Positions 26,703 through 34,305 of a stretch of 64,000 bases of DNA are shown here, piece after piece. The position numbers and the translations under genes are program-made. Under the pieces are notes generated by a model. That model searched no databases, was not told the origin of the DNA, and saw only the letters and a list, made by a program, of their open reading frames with translations. The stretch is from Gordonia zhenghanii (GTDB lineage: Bacteria > Actinomycetota > Actinomycetes > Mycobacteriales > Mycobacteriaceae), in assembly GCF_021738965.1 (NCBI RefSeq), contig NZ_JAKKOQ010000004.1, positions 62,001 through 126,000 on the forward strand, written 5' to 3'. Position 1 is the stretch's first letter. Each line of letters opens with the position of its first letter.

Positions 26703-27367
26703 GACGCATCACCGGTCTCGGGAAGTCCGGCCAGGAGTCGTGCGGTCTGCCGGAACGTGCACAGCGACGATGCGCCGCGACTCGGTGCAGGCGGTTTTCC
26801 GGCCCGCAGGTCGTCGACCAGCGCGTCGACGGACTCCGGAGTCTGTTCGTCGAAGAACTCCCAGTTCACCATCACCACCGGCGCGTGGTCGCAGGCCGCA
26901 TTGCACTCGATGCGCTCAACGGTGATCGCGCCGTCCTCGGTGGTCTGCCCGTCCTCGACGCCGACCTTCTCGGTCAGGCGCGCGGCGATCGAGTCGCCGC
27001 CCATCACTGCGCACAGCGTGTTGGTGCAGACACCGACCAGGTAGTCGCCGGTCGGTTCGAGCCGGTACATCGTGTAGAACGTGGCGACGGATGCGACCTG
27101 CGCCGTCGTGAGTCGCAACTGGTCGGCACAGAACCTGATGCCCGCTCGGGTGAGGTAGCCGTCGACGCTCTGCACCAGGTGAAGAAGCGGCAGCAGCGCC
27201 GACCTCGACTGCGGGTAGCGTGCGACGATCTCCTCGGCTTGGGGCCGCAACGTCTCGACGACGTCGGTCGGGTAGGCCTGCGGTCCGCTGAACTCGATCG
27301 GCGGCGTCGGCTCCGACGTCGAGAACACGAGCGGCAGCGGCCGCCGGTCCAGTGGTTCGGCACTCAT
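26699..27367 (-). CDS. nuoE: NADH-quinone oxidoreductase subunit E (2Fe-2S)
   Basis: 222 residues from the ATG at 27367 ([11 protein letters not shown]); the frame is open further but that start overlaps the nuoD stop by 4 bases like the rest of the operon. The 2Fe-2S cluster N1a ligands are VCTNTLC and [10 protein letters not shown]. It forms the NADH dehydrogenase module with NuoF and NuoG. Confidence 0.95.
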   Translation of the reverse strand: MSAEPLDRRPLPLVFSTSEPTPPIEFSGPQAYPTDVVETLRPQAEEIVARYPQSRSALLPLLHLVQSVDGYLTRAGIRFCADQLRLTTAQVASVATFYTMYRLEPTGDYLVGVCTNTLCAVMGGDSIAARLTEKVGVEDGQTTEDGAITVERIECNAACDHAPVVMVNWEFFDEQTPESVDALVDDLRAGKPPAPSRGASSLCTFRQTARLLAGLPETGDAS

Positions 27368-28665
27368 CGGTCCACTCCTCCCATCACCGGGTCGATGCTG
27401 GCGACGGCGGTGATGACGTCGGCGATCAGTCCGCCTTCGCACATGGCCGCGACGGCCTGCAGGTTGGTGAACGACGGGTCGCGGTAATGGACCCGGTAGG
27501 GGCGCGTCCCGCCGTCGGACACCATGTGGACGCCGAGCTCACCGCGCGGCGATTCGATGGACACGTAGCACTGTCCGGCGGGCACGCGCATTCCTTCGGT
27601 GACGAGTTTGAAGTGGTGGATCAGCGACTCCATCGAGGTGCCCATGATCTCGGCGATGTGCTCGGGGGAGTTGCCGTAGCCGTCCGGTCCGACGGCAAGG
27701 TCGGCTGGCCATGCGAGCTTGCGGTCGGCGACCATCACCGGCCCGGGCTCCAGCTTGTCCAGGGCCTGGCGGACGATGCGGATGGACTGCTTCATCTCCT
27801 CGATGCGGATGGCGTACCGCCCGTACGAGTCGCAGGTGGTGTCGGTGACGACGTCGAAGTCGTAGTCCTCGTAGCCGCAGTAGGGCGAACTCTTGCGCAG
27901 GTCGTAGGGGAGGCCGGTGGAGCGGAGCACCGGCCCGGTGACACCGAGCGCCATGCATCCGGTGAGATCGAGGTAGCCGATGCCTTTGGTCCGGGCCTTC
28001 CAGATGTAGTTCTCGCTCAGCAGTGCCTCGACCTCGCCGATCTGCGCAGGCAGCCGGTCCAAGACCGCCGTGATGCGGTCGGCGATGCCGTCGGGAAGGT
28101 CGGCGGCGACCCCGCCGGGGCGCACGAACGCGTGATTCATGCGCAGCCCGGTGATCTCCTCGAACACGTCGAGGATCTCCTCGCGCGCCCCGAAGCCGAG
28201 GAACATCGGGGTCACGGCGCCCAACTCCATGCCGCCGGTCGCGAGCGCCACCAGATGGGAGGCGATCCGGTTGAGTTCCATCAGGATCACTCGGATGACG
28301 TCGGCGCGCGGCGGGATGTCGTCGGTGATCCCGAGCAGCTTCTCGACGGCGAGACAGTAGGCGACCTCGTTGAAGAACGGCGACAGATAGTCCATCCGGG
28401 TCACGAACGTGACGCCCTGCGTCCAGGTGCGGAACTCGAGGTTCTTCTCGATCCCGGTGTGCAGGAAGCCGACGCCGCAGCGGGCTTCGGTGACGGTCTC
28501 GCCCTCGATCTCGAGGATCAGGCGCAGCACGCCGTGCGTCGACGGGTGCTGCGGTCCCATGTTGACGACGATCCGTTCGTCCCCCGTGCTCTCGGCTGCC
28601 CGGTCGGCGACTGCGGTGACGATGTCCTGCCAGTCGTTCCCGGTGACGGTGAAGGTGTCGGTCAT
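27364..28665 (-). CDS. nuoD: NADH-quinone oxidoreductase subunit D
   Basis: 433 residues, related to the large subunit of NiFe hydrogenase but with the metal site turned into part of the quinone pocket. Marks are [20 protein letters not shown] (the conserved His near the quinone head group), [11 protein letters not shown] and the C-terminal DPVMGGVDR. It is encoded separately from nuoC, unlike E. coli. Confidence 0.96.
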   Translation of the reverse strand: MTDTFTVTGNDWQDIVTAVADRAAESTGDERIVVNMGPQHPSTHGVLRLILEIEGETVTEARCGVGFLHTGIEKNLEFRTWTQGVTFVTRMDYLSPFFNEVAYCLAVEKLLGITDDIPPRADVIRVILMELNRIASHLVALATGGMELGAVTPMFLGFGAREEILDVFEEITGLRMNHAFVRPGGVAADLPDGIADRITAVLDRLPAQIGEVEALLSENYIWKARTKGIGYLDLTGCMALGVTGPVLRSTGLPYDLRKSSPYCGYEDYDFDVVTDTTCDSYGRYAIRIEEMKQSIRIVRQALDKLEPGPVMVADRKLAWPADLAVGPDGYGNSPEHIAEIMGTSMESLIHHFKLVTEGMRVPAGQCYVSIESPRGELGVHMVSDGGTRPYRVHYRDPSFTNLQAVAAMCEGGLIADVITAVASIDPVMGGVDR

Positions 28666-29357
28666 CAGTGGTACGACCTCCGCTGGTCAGGAGGAGCGAT
28701 GGTGGCGCCCTTGTATTCGACGGGGATGCCGCCCAGCGGATAGTCCTTGCGCTGCGGGTGCCCGTCCCAGTCGTCTGGCATCTCGATCCGGGTCAACGAC
28801 GGGTGGCCGTCGAAGATCAGGCCGAAGAAGTCGTAGGTCTCCCGTTCGTGCCAGTCGGTCGTCGGATAGATCCGGAACAGGCTCGGAAGGTGCGGGTCGT
28901 CGTCGGGTGCGGTCACTTCGAGTGAGACCGCCCGGTTGTGGGTGATCGACCGCAGCGGGTAGACGGCGTGCAATTCGCGGCCGGTCTCCTCCGGGTAGTG
29001 GACGCCGGAGACGCCGAGGCACAGTTCGAAGCGCAGTGCCGGGTCGTCCCGCAGCGTCGCAGCCACCGCCTGCAGGTGGGTCCGGTGCACGTGGATCGTC
29101 ATCTGGTCCCGATAGATCACACACTTGGGCACCGCGTCGTCGAAGGCGAGGCCGTGCTCGGCCAGACCGTCAGCGAGGGCGTCGGCCACCTCGTCGAAGT
29201 AGCCGCCGAACGGGCGCTCGGTGTTGCCGGGAACCGTGATCGGGGCCACCAGACAGCCGTACCCGGAGGTGTCGCCGGAGTCGGACGCGCCGAACAACCC
29301 GCGCCGGGTAGCGATGACCTCCGGGCCGTCGCGCCCGGTGGAGAGCTCCCCGCTCAT
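28665..29357 (-). CDS. nuoC: NADH-quinone oxidoreductase subunit C
   Basis: 230 residues from the ATG at 29357, which overlaps the nuoB stop. The C-terminal 30-kDa-subunit signature is [20 protein letters not shown] followed by [15 protein letters not shown]. The N-terminal 50 residues are variable. It joins the peripheral arm next to NuoD, and its stop shares one base with the nuoD ATG (TGATG). Confidence 0.95.
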   Translation of the reverse strand: MSGELSTGRDGPEVIATRRGLFGASDSGDTSGYGCLVAPITVPGNTERPFGGYFDEVADALADGLAEHGLAFDDAVPKCVIYRDQMTIHVHRTHLQAVAATLRDDPALRFELCLGVSGVHYPEETGRELHAVYPLRSITHNRAVSLEVTAPDDDPHLPSLFRIYPTTDWHERETYDFFGLIFDGHPSLTRIEMPDDWDGHPQRKDYPLGGIPVEYKGATIAPPDQRRSYH

Positions 29358-29908
29358 CGAAGGAGTCCCGTGAACTCGATCGTCGGCTTGGACGCGAGTG
29401 CGGCTTCCTCGGTGGCACGGATCGCCTCCTCGCGGTGCACGCCCAGGGGCATCTGCCCGATCTGCTCGTGGAGGGTGAGGATCGCGTTGAGCAGCATCTC
29501 CGGTCGCGGCGGGCAGCCCGGAAGGTAGATGTCCACCGGGACGACGTGGTCGACGCCCTGCACCACCGCATAGTTGTTGAACATGCCGCCCGACGAGGCG
29601 CACACACCCATCGCGATGACCCATTTCGGTTCGGCCATCTGGTCGTAGATCTGACGGAGGACGGGAGCCATCTTCTGGCTGACACGACCTGCGACGATCA
29701 TCAGATCGGCCTGTCGCGGCGACGCACGGAACGCCTCCATGCCGAACCGTGCGATGTCGTAGCGTCCCGACGTCGACGCCATCATCTCGATGGCGCAGCA
29801 CGCCAGCCCGAACGTCGCGGGCCACAGTGATCCGCGGCGCATGTATCCGGCGAGCTTCTCGACGGTGGTCAGCAGCAGACCGCCGGGAAGCTTCTCTTCG
29901 ATTCCCAC
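29354..29908 (-). CDS. nuoB: NADH-quinone oxidoreductase subunit B (cluster N2)
   Basis: 184 residues from a GTG at 29908 ([10 protein letters not shown]). It holds the terminal 4Fe-4S cluster N2 that reduces quinone. The ligands are the adjacent Cys pair in [18 protein letters not shown] and [10 protein letters not shown]. The frame remains open to 30355, but that would run through nuoA on the same strand and lacks family similarity. Confidence 0.96.
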   Translation of the reverse strand: MGIEEKLPGGLLLTTVEKLAGYMRRGSLWPATFGLACCAIEMMASTSGRYDIARFGMEAFRASPRQADLMIVAGRVSQKMAPVLRQIYDQMAEPKWVIAMGVCASSGGMFNNYAVVQGVDHVVPVDIYLPGCPPRPEMLLNAILTLHEQIGQMPLGVHREEAIRATEEAALASKPTIEFTGLLR

Positions 29909-29910
29909 AA

Positions 29911-30273
29911 TCAATCCCACCTGAGTCCGCCGCGCCGCCACTCGTAGGCGTAGGCGACGGACACGTTGACGATGAACAGGGCGACCGCGATGAGCCCGAA
30001 CCAGCCGAGGCTCTCGGACGCGACGGCCCACGGATAGAGGAAGACGATCTCGATGTCGAAGATGATGAAGAGCATCGCCGTCAGGTAGTACTTCACCGGA
30101 AAGCGCTGGACGAGGTCCGCGGCAGGCGGCAGCGGCTCGATGCCGCATTCGTACGCGGACAGCTTCGCAGCGTTGCGACGACGGGGTCCGACGACGGACG
30201 CGATGACCACGGACACGACAGCGAAAGCCGAGGCGATCGCAGCGAGCACCAGGATCGGTCCGTACGCGTTCAT
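29911..30273 (-). CDS. nuoA: NADH-quinone oxidoreductase subunit A
   Basis: 120 residues with three membrane helices. The conserved loop reads [20 protein letters not shown] with the family's ECG motif, then [22 protein letters not shown]. It is the first gene of the nuo operon; the promoter must lie in the 170 bases up to the receiver gene. No operator is recognisable there. Confidence 0.95.
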   Translation of the reverse strand: MNAYGPILVLAAIASAFAVVSVVIASVVGPRRRNAAKLSAYECGIEPLPPAADLVQRFPVKYYLTAMLFIIFDIEIVFLYPWAVASESLGWFGLIAVALFIVNVSVAYAYEWRRGGLRWD

Positions 30274-30442
30274 TCTTCAAGCCCTCCACACGGTCTCGAC
30301 GGCGTCGTAGGGGTTGCCTTCGGCGTCGATCGGTTTCTTGTGACTTGAACCACACCCTACTCGCGGAATGGTGTGTGCCGTGGGAGGTTTCGGCTATCTG
30401 GGCGCGGCGATGCGTGTGCGCTGGGAGAACGTGAGCGCGGTG

Positions 30443-30838
30443 TCAGCGCAGAAGGTCGACGAGTGTACGCGACAGTTCCATCGGGTCGACGGGCACGCTG
30501 GCGACCGCGTCGGCGCGCGACCAGTCGGCCAGCCACCGATCGGCCTGTCGGGCGATCAACACCACCAGCGGCGGGCACGGATCGTATTCGTCGCGGATCT
30601 GTCGGGCCATCCCCATTCCGCCCGCCGGAGCGGCCTCGCCGTCGAGGATCGCGACGTCCACGACGCCTTCGTCGAGGCGCGTCAACAGCATCGGCGCCGT
30701 CGCCACTTCGACGAACTCGAGGTCGGGAAGATCGGGGTGGAGCGTGGTTCCGAGCGCAGTGATCACTTCGCGTCGCGTGCCCGAATCGTCCGAATAGACG
30801 AGGACACGGAAAGTGACGCGATCTGCGGGGGAGCTCAC
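30443..30838 (-). CDS. Atypical response-regulator receiver protein next to nuo (Rv3143-like)
   Basis: 131 residues, a lone receiver domain with no output domain. The acidic pair (D17, D18) and the phospho-acceptor D66 (VAILDGEA) are kept. The switch Thr/Ser at the end of strand 4 is replaced (VLIARQ) and the conserved Lys of strand 5 is Val115 (VASVPVDP). The Lys is needed for normal phospho-signalling, so this may act as a constitutive or non-phosphorylated partner. M. tuberculosis has a lone receiver (Rv3143) in the same position upstream of nuoA, so a link to complex I is likely. Confidence 0.8.
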   Translation of the reverse strand: MSSPADRVTFRVLVYSDDSGTRREVITALGTTLHPDLPDLEFVEVATAPMLLTRLDEGVVDVAILDGEAAPAGGMGMARQIRDEYDPCPPLVVLIARQADRWLADWSRADAVASVPVDPMELSRTLVDLLR

Positions 30839-30896
30839 GGATCCGACCCTAACGTCGCCGAGAGGCCCAGCGACGGCAAATGATCAACACGGGCGC

Positions 30897-31514
30897 TCAG
30901 GGGGCGGCAGTCGCCTCGATGCACGCCTGGAAGTACCGCTGGACGGTGTCGTCGTCCCAGCCGTGGGTCTCGCGCAGCCCCCGGCCGATCATCGCGAGGT
31001 ATGGCGCGCTCGGGCGGGTGTGATCGACGTCGGCGATCCCCGGATTCGAGGTTACGGTGAGCGCGGGCAGGCGGTCGATCGTGCCGACGCGGACCAGTCG
31101 CGAGTAGAGGCCGTCGTCGACGACGTGGGTGTCGCCGTCCATGTGGAGGACCGTGCGATCACGGAGCGCTGCTTCGAGCGGGCTGTCGTCGGTCGGCTCG
31201 CGGTCGGACTCCTGCGCGGCGAGGTCGGCGAACTGCTCGATCGTGATCAGATATGCGCCTGCGGGCGTCGGCCCCGGTGTCTCGTGGTCGTAGAACGCCA
31301 TCCCGCCGCGCCAGGTCGTGGACTCGCCTGCGAAGAAGATCCGGCCGGGCAGCGTCGTCGCGCGGGCATCCAGCGGCTCGGTGGTGTCACGCGCTCCCGG
31401 ATACGTGCGGAGTCCGCCCTCGGGTCGGCCGCCCTGCAGGTAACAGGCGAGTCGGTCCGTGCACAGGTTGGAGCCGTAGCTGACGTACCAGAGGTGAGTC
31501 GTGTCGTCGGGCAT
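30897..31514 (-). CDS. Gamma-glutamylcyclotransferase-like protein
   Basis: 205 residues from the ATG at 31514; a GTG three codons upstream is the alternative, and neither has a clear ribosome-binding site. The N-terminal WYVSYGSNLCTDRL is the YGSN substrate-binding motif of the GGCT/AIG2 fold. The family's catalytic Glu is harder to place in this divergent sequence. The downstream half has no motif I recognise. The reaction is not established. It follows the sugar dehydrogenase by 29 bases on the same strand. Confidence 0.65.
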   Translation of the reverse strand: MPDDTTHLWYVSYGSNLCTDRLACYLQGGRPEGGLRTYPGARDTTEPLDARATTLPGRIFFAGESTTWRGGMAFYDHETPGPTPAGAYLITIEQFADLAAQESDREPTDDSPLEAALRDRTVLHMDGDTHVVDDGLYSRLVRVGTIDRLPALTVTSNPGIADVDHTRPSAPYLAMIGRGLRETHGWDDDTVQRYFQACIEATAAP

Positions 31515-31543
31515 GCTGTGCACGTTAGTTCGTGGCGGCGGGC

Positions 31544-32581
31544 TCACCGCGCGCGCATGATCCGATCGTCGCCGTCGGCCGGGTCGCCGCGGCCGTCCGT
31601 GTTGTTGGTGACGACCCATACCTCGCCGTTCGGGGCCACCACGACGTCGCGAAGACGGCCGAGATCGGTGAACGTCTCGGTCGACGTGTCGCGTCCGTTC
31701 CGCGGAACGCGGCGCAGACTCTCGCCGCGCAGATTCGCGATCAGGATGTCGTCGCCCACCACGGCGATGCCGCTCGGGCTCGCCTCCGACGGCGACCACT
31801 GCTGGATCGGGTCGACGAAACCGGAGCGATCGGCGACTCCCTCCACGTCGGGCCAGCCGTAGTTGCGGCCCGGCTCGACCACGTTCAACTCGTCCCACGT
31901 GTCCTGCCCGAACTCGGAGGCGTACATCGTGCCGTCGTCGGCCCAGGCGATGCCCTGCGGGTTCCGGTGGCCGAAGCTGTAGACGGGCGAGCCGGGGAAC
32001 GGGTTGTCGTCGGGAACGGCTCCGTCGGGTGTCAACCGGAGGATCTTGCCGGACAGGGACGAGGAGTCTTGGGCGTTCTCGGCCTCGCCTGCGTCGCCGG
32101 TCGTCACGTAGAGCATGCCGTCGGGGCCGAACGCGATCCGGCCGCCGTTGTGGTTGGACGCCGCCGGGATGTCGTCGATCAGGGTCTCGGGTTCGCCGAG
32201 CGTGAGTGCCCCGGCGTCGCCAGCTATCGGGAACCGCTGCACCCTGTTCTCGTCGTCGGCGGTGAAGTACGTGTACAGGAAGTCCTCGTGCACGGCGATG
32301 CCGAGCAGTCCGCCTTCACCCGACGGTTCGACGTCGTCGATCACGGCGACCTCCCGTGGCGTACCGGCAGCGTCCAGCTCCAGAACGCGCGCAGAATCCC
32401 GTTCGCTGACCAGGGGAGTCGCGCCGTAGAACGCGATCGACCAGGGCGAGTCGAGATCTTGGGCGACGACAGCGTCTGCGCGCACCGCGGACGTCGGACG
32501 GGTGCGCGGCTCGTCGGCGGCGCAAGCCGCAGGCGCGAGGGCGAGGACGGACACGGCCACGGCGAGTGCACTCCGCTTCAT
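31544..32581 (-). CDS. PQQ-dependent sugar dehydrogenase-like exported protein
   Basis: 345 residues from the ATG at 32581. The leader MKRSALAVAVSVLALAPAAC is a signal peptide ending in a possible, atypical lipobox (Pro at -3). The mature part is a six-bladed beta-propeller of the glucose/sorbosone dehydrogenase family: SPWSIAF, GEGGLLGIAVHEDF, SNHNGGRIAFGPDGMLYV, SFGHRNPQGIAW and NYGWPDVEG. Known members oxidise aldoses with PQQ, but no PQQ synthesis genes are near and many actinobacterial members lack a shown substrate. It follows the ECF42-type sigma gene by 4 bases. A copy of CGTTCCGCGGAACG lies inside the frame. Confidence 0.8.
   Translation of the reverse strand: MKRSALAVAVSVLALAPAACAADEPRTRPTSAVRADAVVAQDLDSPWSIAFYGATPLVSERDSARVLELDAAGTPREVAVIDDVEPSGEGGLLGIAVHEDFLYTYFTADDENRVQRFPIAGDAGALTLGEPETLIDDIPAASNHNGGRIAFGPDGMLYVTTGDAGEAENAQDSSSLSGKILRLTPDGAVPDDNPFPGSPVYSFGHRNPQGIAWADDGTMYASEFGQDTWDELNVVEPGRNYGWPDVEGVADRSGFVDPIQQWSPSEASPSGIAVVGDDILIANLRGESLRRVPRNGRDTSTETFTDLGRLRDVVVAPNGEVWVVTNNTDGRGDPADGDDRIMRAR
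31696..31709. repeat. Copy 4 of 14-bp palindrome CGTTCCGCGGAACG
   Basis: Lies inside the sugar dehydrogenase gene and is read on the minus strand as R-V-P-R-N-G, a third frame compared with the two copies in the 13E12 gene, about 19 kb away. Confidence 0.75.
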
Positions 32582-32585
32582 GTCC

Positions 32586-33827
32586 TCAGGGTATGTCGGA
32601 GTCGAGGGCGGCCGCGAGAAAAGCGTCCTCGGCATTGTTCCCAGGAAGATCAAGAGCGCGACGGTATGCCGCGGCCGCGCCGTCGTGGTCGTCGAGTTCG
32701 GCGAGCGTGATGGCGCGGGCGATGTGATAGCCGCGGTACTTCTCGAGCACAGGATCGGTCGCGAGCGCGTCGAGCATCTGCAGTCCGCGGTCGGCGCCGA
32801 AGGCCCGACCTACGGCGACGGCCCGCCCGACTCGGACCACCGGCCCCGGGTCGAAGCCCTCGAGAATGCGGTAGAGGACTGCGATCTGTTGCCAGTCCGT
32901 GTCGGCGGCGACAGCGGCCTCGGCGTGAACGGCGGCGATCGACGCCTGCACCGCGTACGGTCCGGCGTCGGCGGATCCTGCCGCGCGTTCGGCCAGGGCG
33001 ACTCCTTCGTTGATCAGCATCCGATCCCACAGTGTCCGGTCCTGATCGGCCAGCGGCACCGGTGACCCGTCGGCGGCGAGTCGAGCCGGTCGCCGAGCGT
33101 GGGTGAGCAGGAGCAGGGCGAGCAGGCCGCTGGTCTCGGCGCGGGGGAGCAACCCGTGCAGGATCCTGGCGAGCCGGACCGCCTCATCGGCGAGGTCGTC
33201 GCTGACGTGTGCGTCGCCGGCGGAGCGGACGAAGCCCTCGGAGAACATCAGGTAGACGACGCGAAGGACGGCGCCCAGACGATCTTGCAGGTCGTCGGCC
33301 TCCGGCGGGGTGAAGGGAACACTCAGGGATCGGATCCGCTTCTTGGCGCGCACGATTCGCTGTTGGACCGTCGGCGTCGGCACGAGGAGTGCGTGAGCCA
33401 CCTCGGACGTGGTCAGTCCGCCAACGAAGCGGAGCGTCACCGCGATCCGGTCCTCCGGGCGAAGCACCGGATGCGTGCACGCGAAGAACATGCCGAGCCG
33501 ATCGTCCGGGACCACGGCTCGATCGGTCGGTTCGGGCGTGGGTGAGCGCCGCGTCGACTCGATGTGCAGTTCGGCGAGCCTGGTTGCCAGGACCGCATCG
33601 CGTCGGACGACGTCGAGCGCCTTGCGCTTGGCGGTCGTCATCAGCCACGCCGCCGGAGAGTTGGGGACACCAGACGTCGGCCACGAGGTCAGGGCCTTCG
33701 TGAAGGCGTCGTGAAGCGCGTCTTCGGCGAGGTCGAGATCACCGAACCTGCGGGTCAACGCCGCGAGCAGGCGCGAGCGGTCGTCTCGGTCGACGGCCGC
33801 CAGCGCCTGCTGCGTCTCGTGATCCAT
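32586..33827 (-). CDS. ECF sigma factor with C-terminal extension, ECF42 group
   Basis: 413 residues, twice the size of a normal ECF sigma factor. Sigma-2 (about residues 10-75) includes DLDLAEDALHDAFTKALTSWP and sigma-4 (about 115-170) includes GLTTSEVAHALLVPTPTVQQRIVRAK, shown here as TVQQRIVRAKKRI. The long C-terminal half is the TPR-like extension of group ECF42 (LMFSEGFV, RGYHIARAITLAELDDHDGA). ECF42 genes lie beside DGPF proteins and need their extension for activity. Here the DGPF gene is 17 bases upstream and a fitting promoter precedes it, so an autoregulated operon is likely. Confidence 0.9.
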   Translation of the reverse strand: MDHETQQALAAVDRDDRSRLLAALTRRFGDLDLAEDALHDAFTKALTSWPTSGVPNSPAAWLMTTAKRKALDVVRRDAVLATRLAELHIESTRRSPTPEPTDRAVVPDDRLGMFFACTHPVLRPEDRIAVTLRFVGGLTTSEVAHALLVPTPTVQQRIVRAKKRIRSLSVPFTPPEADDLQDRLGAVLRVVYLMFSEGFVRSAGDAHVSDDLADEAVRLARILHGLLPRAETSGLLALLLLTHARRPARLAADGSPVPLADQDRTLWDRMLINEGVALAERAAGSADAGPYAVQASIAAVHAEAAVAADTDWQQIAVLYRILEGFDPGPVVRVGRAVAVGRAFGADRGLQMLDALATDPVLEKYRGYHIARAITLAELDDHDGAAAAYRRALDLPGNNAEDAFLAAALDSDIP

Positions 33828-33844
33828 CAGTCAGAGCTGCCCGG

Positions 33845-34189
33845 TCAGTACGGGGCGAGCGGACGGATCTCGACGTGTCCGCCCGGTGCCGACCCCGGGC
33901 TGCGCCGGGCCCACGAGATTGCCTCATCGACGTCGGGGACGTCGATGATGTAGCCACCGCCGACGAACTCCTGCACCTCCGCGAACGGGCCGGATGCGGC
34001 GACGACGCGTTCACCGGACTCATCGGTGTGCACGACGACCCGCTCGTCCTCCAGGGCGAACGAACTCACGACCACGCCGGCGGCGGTGATCTCCTGATCG
34101 AAGGCGAAGAACTCTTCCGGCTTCGCGCCGCCGTCTTCGCCGCACGCCGGGTCGTCGACGTGTCCCATGAGAAGCAATGCGTACTTCAT
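33845..34189 (-). CDS. YCII/DGPF domain protein, ECF42 partner
   Basis: 114 residues. It starts at an ATG with AAGGAGG upstream. The sequence shows the YCII-related pattern MKYALLLMGHVDD, then ASGPFAEVQEFVGGGYIIDV (the DGPF region, here ASGPF) and a C-terminal EIRPLAPY. The family is the conserved genomic partner and target of ECF42 sigma factors. Its biochemical role is unknown; YCII folds bind small ligands. Confidence 0.9.
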   Translation of the reverse strand: MKYALLLMGHVDDPACGEDGGAKPEEFFAFDQEITAAGVVVSSFALEDERVVVHTDESGERVVAASGPFAEVQEFVGGGYIIDVPDVDEAISWARRSPGSAPGGHVEIRPLAPY

Positions 34190-34305
34190 GTTTCCTCCTT
34201 GGTGATTCGTCGAACCCGATCGGTCCGACACCATGGTGACGGATGGGATGCGCCGAAATCGACAGATGCGCGAGAACAATCTCCCGCTGATCCGATCTGG
34301 GGCGA
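34190..34305. other. Intergenic region between the DGPF gene and the GT39 gene
   Basis: Contains the ECF42-type promoter (34238-34264) and a short CACCATGGTG palindrome at about 34230-34239. I see no terminator for the GT39 gene and no further ORF. Confidence 0.5.
34238..34264 (-). promoter_or_regulatory. ECF42-type promoter: TGTCGA-N17-CGTC
   Basis: On the minus strand TGTCGA (34264-34259) is followed after 17 bases by CGTC (34241-34238), 49 bases before the DGPF start. TGTCGA/CG(A/T)C is, as I recall it, the motif reported for ECF42 promoters, so the sigma factor encoded in this operon probably reads it. Confidence 0.55.

Noticed and set aside
29354..30355. Longer 333-residue form of NuoB
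   Set aside because: The extra N-terminus lies over nuoA in another frame, has shadow composition, and NuoB proteins begin at the GTG used here.
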